NCBI GenBank assembly: GCA_910576655.1
Contig: CAJTJC010000018.1
Location: forward strand, 1-29,903
Direction: 5' to 3'
From: an uncultured Christensenella sp.
GTDB taxonomy: Bacteria; Bacillota; Clostridia; Christensenellales; Borkfalkiaceae
DNA length: 29,903 nt
Of this stretch, positions 22,015 to 29,903 are shown piece after piece (within the stretch, counting starts at the first letter, position 1; each line of letters starts with the position of its first letter). The translations under genes and the position numbers were made by a program. The notes beneath the pieces were generated by a model that did no database searches, was not told the origin of the DNA, and worked only from the letters and a program-made list of their open reading frames with translations.

Positions 22015-23241
22015 TTGAAAGAAAAAAGATTTTGTTCATTTTGCGGAAAATCTGAAGATAAAGTCAGCCGTCTTATCAGCGGACAGGACGGCGCGTGCAT
22101 CTGCGACGAGTGCGTGCTTATATGCAACGACATGATTGACGAGCTCGGCGGAAAGAAAAACGAACAGCCCGTTCCGCTTAAAAAGCCTGCGGAAATCAAG
22201 GACGAGCTCGATAAATACATCGTGGGACAGGACGAGGCAAAAAAGGTTCTGTCCGTGGCGGTGTACAATCATTATAAGCGCATAAACAATCTCGGCAGCG
22301 CTGCGGGCGACAACGACGTAGAAATCGAAAAAAGCAATATTCTGCTGCTCGGACCTACGGGCTGCGGCAAAACCTTGCTTGCGCGCACGCTTGCGAAAAT
22401 TCTCAACGTCCCGTTCGCCTCGTCGGACGCAACCACTCTTACGGAGGCGGGCTACGTCGGCGAGGACGTCGAAAACATTTTGCTTAAACTCATTCAGAAC
22501 GCGGACTACGATATTTCGAAGGCGGAGCACGGCATTATCTATATCGACGAAATCGATAAAATCGCAAGAAAGAGCGAAAACGTATCCATAACCCGCGACG
22601 TTTCGGGCGAGGGCGTGCAGCAGGCGCTGCTTAAAATAATCGAAAGCACCGTCGCCAACGTACCCCCTCAGGGCGGACGCAAGCACCCCCAGCAGGAGTG
22701 CCTGAGAATAGACACCACGAACATACTGTTCATATGCGGCGGCGCGTTCGTCGGACTAGACAAGATAGTTCAGAAGCGTAAGGACAATACCACGCTCGGC
22801 TTCGGCGGCTCGGTCAAAAACGGCGAGGAGAACGTCTACGAAATGCTTTCGGACGTCAAGCCTCACGATTTGACCAACTTCGGTTTAATTCCCGAATTCG
22901 TCGGCAGAGTTCCCATAGTGGTAAGCCTGCACCCCTTGAACGAGGACGCACTGGTCAATATTCTTACCCGCCCCAAAAACGCGATAATCAAGCAGTATCA
23001 GAAGCTTATCGCAATGGACGGGGTCAAGCTTACCGTGGAAGACGGCGCGGTCAGGGAAATTGCAAATACGGCAATCCGATTAAAGACGGGCGCAAGAGGA
23101 TTGCGGACGATTATAGAAAGCTTTATGACCTCGGTCATGTATAAGCTTCCGTCCGAAAAGAATATAAAAGAAGTTGTGGTAACCCGCGAATGCGTTACCG
23201 CCAACGCCGAGCCGAAGTTAATCTACGGCGAAACGGCATAA
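22015..23241 (+). CDS. clpX: ATP-dependent Clp protease ATP-binding subunit ClpX
   Basis: AAA+ unfoldase that recognises tagged proteins and threads them into ClpP. The 408 residues have the N-terminal zinc-binding domain (Cys7, Cys10, Cys30, Cys33), Walker A GPTGCGKT (113-120), pore loop GYVGED, Walker B DEID (178-181), and a ClpP-docking loop around TTLGFGGSV, where LGF replaces the common IGF. It starts with TTG 22015, seven bases after AAAGGA, and this start gives the standard N-terminus. Its stop lies five bases before a strong terminator. Confidence 0.97.
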   Translation: MKEKRFCSFCGKSEDKVSRLISGQDGACICDECVLICNDMIDELGGKKNEQPVPLKKPAEIKDELDKYIVGQDEAKKVLSVAVYNHYKRINNLGSAAGDNDVEIEKSNILLLGPTGCGKTLLARTLAKILNVPFASSDATTLTEAGYVGEDVENILLKLIQNADYDISKAEHGIIYIDEIDKIARKSENVSITRDVSGEGVQQALLKIIESTVANVPPQGGRKHPQQECLRIDTTNILFICGGAFVGLDKIVQKRKDNTTLGFGGSVKNGEENVYEMLSDVKPHDLTNFGLIPEFVGRVPIVVSLHPLNEDALVNILTRPKNAIIKQYQKLIAMDGVKLTVEDGAVREIANTAIRLKTGARGLRTIIESFMTSVMYKLPSEKNIKEVVVTRECVTANAEPKLIYGETA

Positions 23242-23246
23242 ATTAC

Positions 23247-23275
23247 CGCGCCAATAGCTATTGGCGCGTTTTTTT
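23247..23275 (+). terminator. Intrinsic terminator between clpX and lon
   Basis: CGCGCCAATA (23247-23256) pairs with TATTGGCGCG (23259-23268), followed by seven T. The T run ends one base before the lon ribosome binding site GGAG, so lon needs read-through or a promoter inside clpX. Confidence 0.93.
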
Positions 23276-23284
23276 GGAGTTAAA

Positions 23285-25591
23285 ATGGCTAAATTTCAAG
23301 ATTATCCGCTGCTCGCGCTGCGCGGCAGGGTGGTTTTTCCCAACACCGTATCAAGCTTCGACGTCGGCAGGGTAATTTCCCTCGGCGCGGTCAAAAGGGC
23401 GGCTGACGGCGATTCCCGCCTTTTCGTCTGCACTCAGAAGCAGTCTGAAAAGGACGACATAGAGGGCGACGACGTATACGCTTCTGGTACGGTGGTCAAG
23501 CTCAAACAGATTGCCAGACTTCCCGGCAGCAGCCTTCGGCTTACGGTCGAGGGGCTTTTCCGCGCGACCGCAAGGCAGGTGCGCAAGGAGGACGGCACGT
23601 TTATCGCTACCGTAGAGGAAATAGCCCCCGTGCACGGCGACGCTTCTTTGGAAGAGGCGTATTTCCGCACGTCCAAGGAAATTTTGAAGGATATTACCGA
23701 AACAGACAGCAGGCTTACCAAGGAGGGCGCGGCAAATTTAGACAAGTGTACCGACCCCGACGAGCTGGTCAATCTTGCGGGGCATTATCTGCAAATCCGC
23801 GTCGAGCAGAAGCAGGAGCTTTTGGAGTGCGCGCGCACCGTCGAAAGGCTTAAAAAGCTGGACAAAATTCTCAACGACGAGCTGGAAATTATGCGTCTCG
23901 AACGCAAGATTAACAGCGTGGTGCGTCAGAATATCGAAAAAAATCAAAAGGAATACTACCTGAGAGAGCAGTTAAAGGCAATTCATACCGAGCTCGGCGA
24001 CGACGAGAACGAGCGGTTCGAGCTCGAAGAGCGTATCAAAGCCAAGGGAATGCCCGAGGAAGCGGAAAAGAAAGCGCTTAAAGAGCTGTCGCGCATGTCG
24101 GGTATGCAGACCTCGTCGCCCGACTATAACGTGCTTCGCGTGTATGTCGACTGGATGCTCGATATTCCCTGGCACGAGTGCACCGAGGATACCGAAAAGC
24201 TTGCGGACGCGGTCAAGGTTTTGAACGAGGACCACTACGGGCTTGAAAAAATAAAGGAAAGAATAACAGAATATCTCGCCGTAATGAAGCGTACGGGCGG
24301 ACTTAACGCGCCCATACTCTGCTTCGTCGGGCCTCCGGGCGTGGGCAAAACGTCCATTGCAAGCTCGGTTGCGAGAAGTCTGGGCAGAAAATTCGTCAGA
24401 ATGAGCCTCGGCGGAGTCAAGGACGAGGCGGAGGTGCGCGGACACCGCAAGACCTACGTCGGCGCAATGCCCGGCAGAATTATAAGCGGAATGAAAAAGG
24501 CGGGCTCGGTCAATCCCGTATTCCTGCTCGACGAAATAGATAAAATTTCGTCAGACCTGCGCGGCGACCCCGCTGACGCGCTTTTGGAGGTTCTTGACCC
24601 TGCGCAGAATTCCACGTTTGTGGACAGGTATATCGAGGTGCCTTACGACCTCAGCAAGGTGCTGTTCATTACCACTGCAAACAGTCTCGACACCATACCC
24701 GTCCCCCTTCTCGACAGAATGGAAATAATAGAGCTTACGGGCTACACGCCCGAGGAAAAGCGCGAAATCGCAAAGAGGTACCTCGTGCCCAAAAAGCGTG
24801 AGGCGAACGGGCTCAAAGAGGAAGAATTTTCAATTACCGACGGCGCTATCGACGCGCTTATCGACGGTTATACGATGGAAGCGGGCGTGCGCAGTTTAGA
24901 GAGGAAAATCGACGCGGTTTGCCGAAAGGCGGCGGTGCGGCTGTCGGACGGCGGCGCGGAAACGGTTGCGGTGGACGAGCGCGACGTTTCCGATTTTCTC
25001 GGTGCAAAGCGTTACGAGCGCGACGGCAAGGCGTTAAAGGCGGACGAGGTCGGCGCGGCTACGGGGCTTGCCTGGACGGCTGTCGGCGGAACGACGCTTA
25101 CTATTGAGGTTTCCGCAATGCGCGGCAAGGGCGACATTTTGCTTACGGGTAAGCTCGGCGACGTAATGAAAGAGAGCGCGCGCACGGCGATAAGCTATAT
25201 CCGCTCGAACAGCGCAAGCTACGGCATAGACGGCGCCGCGTTCGAAACAACCGATATTCACATTCACGTGCCCGAGGGCGCAACGCCCAAGGACGGACCC
25301 AGCGCGGGCATAACCATGGCGACCGCCATACTTTCGGCGTTTACGCAAAAGCCCGTTAAAAAGAGCATTGCAATGACGGGCGAAATAACTTTGCGCGGCA
25401 AGGTGTTGCCTATCGGCGGGCTCAAAGAAAAGGCGCTGGCGGCTTACAGAACGGGCATACGTGACGTGATTATTCCCGCCGACAACAGTAAAGATTTGGA
25501 GGAAATTCCCGAATCCGTCAAGCAAAGCATAAACTTTATTCCCGTAACCGACGTTGATACCGTTTTCAAGAACGCGATAAAAGGAATATGA
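23285..25591 (+). CDS. lon: ATP-dependent protease Lon (LonA type)
   Basis: Homo-hexameric AAA+ protease that removes damaged and short-lived regulatory proteins. The 768 residues have the N-terminal substrate domain (PLLALRGRVVFP), a coiled coil (about 185-260), AAA+ Walker A GPPGVGKT (349-356), Walker B FLLDEIDK, and a C-terminal protease domain with the Ser673 (DGPSAG) and Lys714 (GGLKEK) dyad. ATG 23285 is chosen because GGAG lies five bases upstream. An in-frame start eight codons earlier would fall inside the terminator stem. ysxC follows by one base, the same neighbour as in Bacillus subtilis. Confidence 0.97.
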   Translation: MAKFQDYPLLALRGRVVFPNTVSSFDVGRVISLGAVKRAADGDSRLFVCTQKQSEKDDIEGDDVYASGTVVKLKQIARLPGSSLRLTVEGLFRATARQVRKEDGTFIATVEEIAPVHGDASLEEAYFRTSKEILKDITETDSRLTKEGAANLDKCTDPDELVNLAGHYLQIRVEQKQELLECARTVERLKKLDKILNDELEIMRLERKINSVVRQNIEKNQKEYYLREQLKAIHTELGDDENERFELEERIKAKGMPEEAEKKALKELSRMSGMQTSSPDYNVLRVYVDWMLDIPWHECTEDTEKLADAVKVLNEDHYGLEKIKERITEYLAVMKRTGGLNAPILCFVGPPGVGKTSIASSVARSLGRKFVRMSLGGVKDEAEVRGHRKTYVGAMPGRIISGMKKAGSVNPVFLLDEIDKISSDLRGDPADALLEVLDPAQNSTFVDRYIEVPYDLSKVLFITTANSLDTIPVPLLDRMEIIELTGYTPEEKREIAKRYLVPKKREANGLKEEEFSITDGAIDALIDGYTMEAGVRSLERKIDAVCRKAAVRLSDGGAETVAVDERDVSDFLGAKRYERDGKALKADEVGAATGLAWTAVGGTTLTIEVSAMRGKGDILLTGKLGDVMKESARTAISYIRSNSASYGIDGAAFETTDIHIHVPEGATPKDGPSAGITMATAILSAFTQKPVKKSIAMTGEITLRGKVLPIGGLKEKALAAYRTGIRDVIIPADNSKDLEEIPESVKQSINFIPVTDVDTVFKNAIKGI

Positions 25592-25592
25592 T

Positions 25593-26171
25593 ATGTTGAA
25601 GATTACAAATGCGGACTTTATAACCAGCGCGGCAAGTAAGGAGCAGTTTATCGAAACGGAAAAACCCGTTATAGCCGTCGTCGGCAAATCCAACGTCGGC
25701 AAATCGAGCTTTATAAATATGCTTACCAACCGCAAAAAGCTTGCCAAGGTCTCAAAGGACCCGGGCAGAACGCGGCTCGTCAATTACTTCGACTGCGGAA
25801 AGTTTATTCTCGCAGACCTTCCGGGCTACGGCTACGCCAGCGTTTCCAAGGCGGAAAAGCTTAAATGGGCGCAGCTTATAGAGATTTTTTTTACAGAGAA
25901 GCGTGCAAGTCACGTCTTTGCGCTTTGCGACGTTCGCCACGGCCCCAACGTGGACGATTTGCAAATGGTCGAATATCTCTATTACAATATAATACCCTTT
26001 ACCATAATCGCAACAAAGGCTGACAAGCTTTCGAAGGCGGCGGTAGGGCGAAGCATTCAGGGCATAGCCGCTAAATATAAATGCGGCGCGGGCGATATAA
26101 TCGCAACCTCTGCGGAAACGAGACAGGGACTTGACAGAGTGCTTGAAAAACTCGAAGCTATACTTAATTGA
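25593..26171 (+). CDS. ysxC: Ribosome biogenesis GTP-binding protein YsxC/EngB
   Basis: GTPase needed for late assembly of the 50S ribosomal subunit. The 192 residues carry G1 GKSNVGKSS (31-39), G2/switch DPGRTRLVNYF, G3 DLPGYGYA, G4 TKADK and G5 TSA, all in order and of normal spacing. The start overlaps nothing and lies one base after the lon stop, with AAAGGAA in front. It is the last gene before a terminator. Confidence 0.96.
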   Translation: MLKITNADFITSAASKEQFIETEKPVIAVVGKSNVGKSSFINMLTNRKKLAKVSKDPGRTRLVNYFDCGKFILADLPGYGYASVSKAEKLKWAQLIEIFFTEKRASHVFALCDVRHGPNVDDLQMVEYLYYNIIPFTIIATKADKLSKAAVGRSIQGIAAKYKCGAGDIIATSAETRQGLDRVLEKLEAILN

Positions 26172-26176
26172 TACGG

Positions 26177-26205
26177 CACGGGCGTTTGCCCGTGTCAATT
26201 TTTTT
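26177..26205 (+). terminator. Intrinsic terminator after ysxC
   Basis: CACGGGC (26177-26183), loop GTTT, GCCCGTG (26188-26194), then a short gap and seven T. It marks the end of the quality-control unit. Confidence 0.9.
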
Positions 26206-26228
26206 GCCTTTTGCATAGCAATGTATGT

Positions 26229-27581
26229 ATGGGCAAATATTTCGGAACGGACGGCTTCCGCGGGGAAGCAAACGTAAATCTGACAGCCGACCACGCTTAT
26301 AAGGTCGGCAGGTTTCTCGGTTGGTATTTCGGCAGCTTTAAGGTCGGCGAAAGGCCGAAAATAGTAATAGGCAAGGATACGCGCCGTTCAAGCTATATGC
26401 TTGAATACAGTCTCGTCGCGGGTTTAACCGCGTCGGGCGCGGACGCGTATATGCTGCACGTCACCACTACGCCGTCGGTCGCGTACATAACCCGCGTCGA
26501 CCGCTTCGACTGCGGTATTATGATTTCGGCAAGTCACAATCCGTACTTCGACAACGGCATAAAGCTGATAAATTCGCAGGGCGAAAAAATGGACGATAAG
26601 GTTTGCGGATTAATCGAGGACTATCTCGACGGCAAGTCGCCGCCCATTCCCTTCGCCGAGCGCGACGCAATAGGTAAAACGGTGGACTTCGCTTCTGGCA
26701 GGAACAGATATATCGGGCATCTGATTTCGCTCGGTATCTATTCTTTCAGCGGAAAAAGGGTAGGGCTTGACTGCGCTAACGGAAGCGGTTGGGATATTGC
26801 AAAAGCCGTTTTCGACGCACTCGGCGCAACGACCTACGTAATCAACGCCGAGCCCAACGGGCTCAATATCAACGAAAACGCAGGTTCGACTCATATAGAG
26901 GGGCTGCAAAAGTTAGTAAGGGAAAACAAGCTTGATATAGGCTTTGCGTACGACGGCGACGCGGACAGATGTCTCTGCGTGGACGAAAACGGCGACGTCG
27001 TCACGGGCGACCACATTTTATATATGTGCGCAAAATATATGAAGGACTGCGGCGAGCTTATCACGAATACGGTTGTTACGACGGTTATGTCTAATTACGG
27101 GCTGTACAAGGCATTCGACAGCGAGGGGATAGGTTACGCGGTTACGCCGGTCGGCGATAAGTACGTGCACGAGTATATGGTTAAAAATAATTGCAGACTG
27201 GGCGGCGAGCAGTCGGGGCATATTATTTTTTCCAAGTATTCGACAACCGGCGACGGCATACTTACCAGCCTTAAAATAATGGAGGCGGTTATTGCTAAAA
27301 AAAGCACGCTGTCAAAGCTGTGCAAGCCGCTACGCCTGTATCCACAGACGCTCGTCAACCTTGCAGTAAATGATAAATCTGCGGCAATCGCCGACACCGA
27401 AGTGCAACGCACCGTAGCCGACGCGCAGAATAAGCTTGTCGGAGGAAGGGTGCTTTTACGCGCGTCGGGTACCGAACCGCTCGTGCGGCTCATGGTCGAG
27501 TCGCCGTCGGAAGAGTTGAACGAACTCTGCTCAAACGAAATTATCGCCACCCTGCGTAAAAGGGGATACCTGTCGCAATAA
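26229..27581 (+). CDS. glmM: Phosphoglucosamine mutase (GlmM-type phosphohexomutase)
   Basis: Converts glucosamine-6-phosphate to glucosamine-1-phosphate for peptidoglycan precursor synthesis. The 450 residues show GTDGFRG (6-12), the phospho-serine loop ISASHNPYFDNG with Ser102 at the same number as in E. coli GlmM, the Mg-binding DGDADR loop, GGEQSGHI for substrate binding and RASGTEPLVR for phosphate binding. ATG 26229 gives the standard N-terminus. No Shine-Dalgarno site lies before it, and it is only 23 bases after a terminator, so how it is expressed is unclear. Phosphomannomutase activity cannot be ruled out, but the motif set favours GlmM. Confidence 0.9.
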   Translation: MGKYFGTDGFRGEANVNLTADHAYKVGRFLGWYFGSFKVGERPKIVIGKDTRRSSYMLEYSLVAGLTASGADAYMLHVTTTPSVAYITRVDRFDCGIMISASHNPYFDNGIKLINSQGEKMDDKVCGLIEDYLDGKSPPIPFAERDAIGKTVDFASGRNRYIGHLISLGIYSFSGKRVGLDCANGSGWDIAKAVFDALGATTYVINAEPNGLNINENAGSTHIEGLQKLVRENKLDIGFAYDGDADRCLCVDENGDVVTGDHILYMCAKYMKDCGELITNTVVTTVMSNYGLYKAFDSEGIGYAVTPVGDKYVHEYMVKNNCRLGGEQSGHIIFSKYSTTGDGILTSLKIMEAVIAKKSTLSKLCKPLRLYPQTLVNLAVNDKSAAIADTEVQRTVADAQNKLVGGRVLLRASGTEPLVRLMVESPSEELNELCSNEIIATLRKRGYLSQ

Positions 27582-27597
27582 AGCTTAATTTTTATCC

Positions 27598-27645
27598 AAA
27601 CAGCTGCGGGCAAATTTAACTTGCCCGCAGCTGTTTATAATTTTA
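27598..27645 (+). terminator. Intrinsic terminator after glmM
   Basis: A perfect 16-base inverted repeat (27598-27613 with 27621-27636), loop of seven and a T-rich run after it. It separates the core genes from the AT-rich locus that follows. Confidence 0.92.
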
Positions 27646-27699
27646 TTATTTTAAACCAGAATAAATATAACTGTCATATTAGAAATTTATGTAATTTTA

Positions 27700-27728
27700 T
27701 TGCATTAAATATTATTGTGTAGTATAAT
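27700..27728 (+). promoter_or_regulatory. Promoter of the polysaccharide locus
   Basis: TTGCAT (27700-27705), 17 bases, TATAAT (27723-27728). The expected transcription start, about 27735, coincides with the first ATG at 27736, so the message is likely leaderless. 27646-27699 is AT-rich with nothing else recognised. Confidence 0.83.
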
Positions 27729-27735
27729 AAAAGCA

Positions 27736-28242
27736 ATGATTATGGCTAATTCTGTCAATTTATTAGTTTTTGGTGCTGGTGGTTACGGACAGGTAGTAAA
27801 AGAACTCGCCGAGGACCTTGGCAGATTTAATAGAATTGAATTCCTTGACGACAATAGTCGAATGGCTATCGGTAAGTTTTCCGACAGTGAAAAATTCTTA
27901 AAAGATTTTTCTTGTGCGTTTATTGCTGTTGGCAACCCTGATATCAGAGAAAAGCTATTTAATGAAGCAGAAGAGCTCGGCTTTAAACTCGTAAACATAA
28001 TATCCGATAAAAGTAATATTTCTTTATCTGCGAAAATAGGCAGAGGTTGTGTGATAGAGCCGTTTGTTTCCGTCAGCGCAAACAGTGTTATTGGTGACGG
28101 AGTCTTTCTATGTTCTGGCAGTGTTATCGGACATAATAGTGAAGTAAATGATTTCTGTCAAATTGATTATAATGGCGTTGTATCTGTCGGCGCAGAAGTT
28201 CCTTCTAAAATTAAAGTAAAGGCAGGTTCGGTTTACCGTTAA
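27736..28242 (+). CDS. NeuD/PglD-like sugar O- or N-acetyltransferase, short form
   Basis: Probable acetyl-CoA-dependent transferase modifying a nucleotide sugar. The 168 residues have the N-terminal Rossmann-like part LLVFGAGGYGQVV and AVGNPDIREKL, followed by left-handed hexapeptide repeats (KIGRGCVIEPF, SVIGDGVFLCSG, SVIGHNSEV). His133 in VIGHN sits where the catalytic histidine of PglD is found. Family members usually have 195-215 residues. Here the last coils are missing and the chain ends soon after a single GVVSVGAEV turn. No Shine-Dalgarno site is present. I take ATG 27736 because it lies at the predicted transcription start; ATG 27742 is the alternative. It leads the glycan operon. 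Confidence 0.78.
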   Translation: MIMANSVNLLVFGAGGYGQVVKELAEDLGRFNRIEFLDDNSRMAIGKFSDSEKFLKDFSCAFIAVGNPDIREKLFNEAEELGFKLVNIISDKSNISLSAKIGRGCVIEPFVSVSANSVIGDGVFLCSGSVIGHNSEVNDFCQIDYNGVVSVGAEVPSKIKVKAGSVYR

Positions 28243-28257
28243 AATTTGGGCTTGATT

Positions 28258-28947
28258 ATGTATAAATATTTTTTCAAAAGATTAATTGATTTATTTTTAT
28301 CTTTTTTAGGAATAATTATTTTGGCGCTTCCGATGCTTATAATTGCATTGGCTATTAAGTGTGATAGCAAGGGGCCCGTTTTTTTTAAACAGAACCGAGT
28401 AGGCAAAAAGAAGAAGATTTTCAAGATTTTGAAATTCAGAACTATGCGTATCGATACTCCGCATGATGCACCTACGCACGAGCTTTCCGACCCTAAAAAA
28501 TGGATTACGAAAGTTGGCGGTTTTTTAAGAAAAACTTCGCTTGATGAACTGCCGCAGATATTTAATATCTTTGCTGGCCAAATGGCGATAATAGGGCCGC
28601 GTCCCGCGCTTTGGAATCAGGACGACTTGATTGCAGAACGAGATAAATATGGTGCAAACGATATTAAGCCGGGACTTACAGGCTGGGCTCAGATAAACGG
28701 TAGGGACGAGCTTGAAATTCCCGTTAAAGCAGCACTTGACGGCGAGTATGTCAAGCGTATAGGCTTTTTTATTGATATTCGTTGTTTCTTTGGTACATTC
28801 ATTTCTGTCTTAAAGCACGACGGCGTAGTCGAAGGCGGCACAGGCGAACTTCATAAACAGGAAGAAGCAACTCAATCAGAAGAATCTTTTGAAGAAGATG
28901 CCGATAATGGAACTGAAGAGCAAAAAGAGGAGGAAACGATCGGTTGA
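28258..28947 (+). CDS. Initiating sugar transferase (PglC/WbaP-type phosphoglycosyl transferase)
   Basis: Transfers a sugar-1-phosphate from a nucleotide sugar to undecaprenyl phosphate, the first membrane step of glycan assembly. The 229 residues have an N-terminal hydrophobic re-entrant helix (about 9-30), basic FKILKFRTM, the catalytic Asp96-Glu97 pair in SLDELPQIFN, IGPRPALWNQ, and KPGLTGWAQINGRDE. The last ~35 residues are very acidic and unlike the family core. ATG 28258 is chosen to fit the family start, and its ribosome site is weak. It is followed, with four bases of overlap, by the epimerase gene. Together with the acetyltransferase it recalls the pglC-pglD pair of bacillosamine pathways. 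Confidence 0.92.
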   Translation: MYKYFFKRLIDLFLSFLGIIILALPMLIIALAIKCDSKGPVFFKQNRVGKKKKIFKILKFRTMRIDTPHDAPTHELSDPKKWITKVGGFLRKTSLDELPQIFNIFAGQMAIIGPRPALWNQDDLIAERDKYGANDIKPGLTGWAQINGRDELEIPVKAALDGEYVKRIGFFIDIRCFFGTFISVLKHDGVVEGGTGELHKQEEATQSEESFEEDADNGTEEQKEEETIG

Positions 28948-29843
28948 AAAAAGTTCTTATAACAGGTAAAAACAGCTATATCGGTGTTTCTGTTGAAAAA
29001 TATATAACAGAGCAGTATCCTGAAGTGTGCAGTTTCGATACTGTTGATATGCGTGATGGCACTTGGAAAGAAAAAAGTTTTTCAGGTTACGATGTTGTTT
29101 TTCATGTTGCAGGGATTGCACATTCGGATAGTGGAAAAATAAGCGAAGAAAAAGCGAAACTGTATTATTCTGTAAATACCGATTTGACAATTGAAACGGC
29201 AAAAAAAGCAAAAGCAGACGGAGTAAAACAGTTTATTTTTATGAGTTCTGCAATAGTATACGGCAGTAGCAGTAAAGTCGGTAAAAAGAAAATGATTACT
29301 AGGGATACGCCAGTATCTCCCGCAAACTCTTACGGCGACAGTAAAGTTCAAGCAGAAAACGGAATTGTTCTTCTTGCCGATGAGTGTTTTAAAGTGTGTG
29401 TGCTTCGCCCTCCAATGATTTACGGTAAAGACTGTAAGGGCAATTATCAAACACTTCGTAAATTTGCACTGAAATTGAATTTTTTTCCTTATGTAAAAAA
29501 CGAACGCTCAATGTTGTATATAGAAAATTTGTGTGAGTTCGTTCGTTTAATGATTCTTAATGAAGAAAGTGGTACCTTCTTCCCGCAGAATGCAGAATAT
29601 ACAAACACTTCCGAAATGGTTAAAATGATAGCAACCGCAAACGGCAGAAAAATTTATTTGGTTCACGGATTTGGTTGGGCTGTTAAGTTTTTAGGATTAT
29701 TTACAGGACTCGTTAAAAAAGCTTTCGGCAGTTTAACCTATGATAAAGACATGAATGTGTATGGAGTAGTATATCAAAAATACACATTGCTACAATCGAT
29801 TGAGGAAATTGAAAGTGAACAGTGGAATAGGAATTCAAAATAG
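28944..29843 (+). CDS. NAD-dependent sugar epimerase/dehydratase (extended SDR family)
   Basis: Probably changes the stereochemistry of a nucleotide sugar for the glycan made here. The 299 residues begin with the NAD-binding fold KVLITGKNSYIG, followed by FHVAGIAHSD, the serine block FMSSAIVYGSS (Ser101/102) and the catalytic YGDSK (Tyr130, Lys134). It resembles UDP-hexose 4-epimerases, but exact substrate cannot be told. It starts at TTG 28944, overlapping the previous stop, with GGAGG ten bases upstream. It overlaps the next gene by 29 bases. Confidence 0.88.
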   Translation: MKKVLITGKNSYIGVSVEKYITEQYPEVCSFDTVDMRDGTWKEKSFSGYDVVFHVAGIAHSDSGKISEEKAKLYYSVNTDLTIETAKKAKADGVKQFIFMSSAIVYGSSSKVGKKKMITRDTPVSPANSYGDSKVQAENGIVLLADECFKVCVLRPPMIYGKDCKGNYQTLRKFALKLNFFPYVKNERSMLYIENLCEFVRLMILNEESGTFFPQNAEYTNTSEMVKMIATANGRKIYLVHGFGWAVKFLGLFTGLVKKAFGSLTYDKDMNVYGVVYQKYTLLQSIEEIESEQWNRNSK

Positions 29844-29903
29844 AAAAATTTTATTAATTTGCGGTTCTTCACAAACTGTGATAAATTTCCGTTTTGGATT
29901 AAT
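29815..29903 (+). CDS. Probable glycosyltransferase, 5' part only
   Basis: GTG 29815 with GAGGAAA just upstream opens a frame that runs past the window end. It encodes about 29 residues with KILLICGSSQTVINFRFGL, a start typical of family 4-type glycosyltransferases (K-I-L-x-I-xG...NFR). The frame overlaps the end of the epimerase gene, a common arrangement in glycan operons. Only the N-terminus is visible, so the family is tentative. Confidence 0.55.
   Translation, partial: MNSGIGIQNRKILLICGSSQTVINFRFGL

Noticed and set aside
25034..25783. 249-codon open frame on the minus strand over lon and ysxC
   Set aside because: Shadow of GC-rich codons in two certain genes. No family resemblance.

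Overview
The window looks like a chromosomal piece of an anaerobic Bacillota bacterium, most likely a member of the Clostridia known mainly from metagenomes. The support is a complete six-gene rnf operon, the Gram-positive order tig-clpP-clpX-lon-ysxC, an RqcH gene, and good sigma-A type promoters. I cannot name the genus from sequence alone. There are no rRNA or tRNA genes, no CRISPR array and no transposase or integrase that I can recognise.

Layout. (1) 1-5470 is a defence island on the plus strand, ending in a strong terminator. It holds an N-terminally broken HpaII-family restriction enzyme gene, its cytosine-C5 methyltransferase, a DUF3883-type (PD-(D/E)XK) candidate endonuclease, a second cytosine-C5 methyltransferase, and a MORC/MutL-like GHKL ATPase with a C-terminal Ymh/HEPN-like domain carrying an Rx4H motif. 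From 1758 on, this block is clearly more AT-rich than the genome core to its right. (2) 5562-12176 on the minus strand is the rnf operon, transcribed as Gx transporter S component, rnfC, D, G, E, A, B. It encodes the ion-pumping ferredoxin:NAD oxidoreductase. Its rnfG is about twice the usual length because of an almost perfect in-frame tandem duplication of an FMN-binding domain. (3) 12290-17029 holds an M18 aminopeptidase, a TetR regulator divergent from a two-gene membrane-protein operon, and a membrane-anchored extracellular protein of unknown function. (4) 17102-19783 on the minus strand holds rqcH, a small membrane protein, and two related winged-helix plus membrane-anchor proteins. (5) 19963-27581 on the plus strand is a protein quality-control cluster (tig, clpP, clpX, lon, ysxC) followed by a glmM-type phosphosugar mutase. 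(6) 27700-29903 is the start of an AT-rich surface polysaccharide or glycan locus: a NeuD/PglD-like acetyltransferase, a PglC/WbaP-like initiating sugar transferase, an NAD-dependent epimerase and the first codons of a probable glycosyltransferase.

How the parts work together. The Rnf complex would couple reduced ferredoxin to NAD reduction and Na+ or H+ export. Tig, ClpXP and Lon fold or degrade cytosolic proteins, and RqcH tags stalled nascent chains with alanine tails that ClpXP can recognise in other Bacillota. The left island defends against foreign DNA and the right end builds the cell surface, so the conserved core is flanked by two variable regions.

The points most worth a second look are the duplicated FMN domain in rnfG, the stacked restriction island with a GHKL-HEPN protein, the apparent inversion of the first ~65 bases relative to the restriction gene, a face-to-face promoter pair with a central palindrome upstream of tetR, and two promoters so close to their start codons that the mRNAs should be leaderless.
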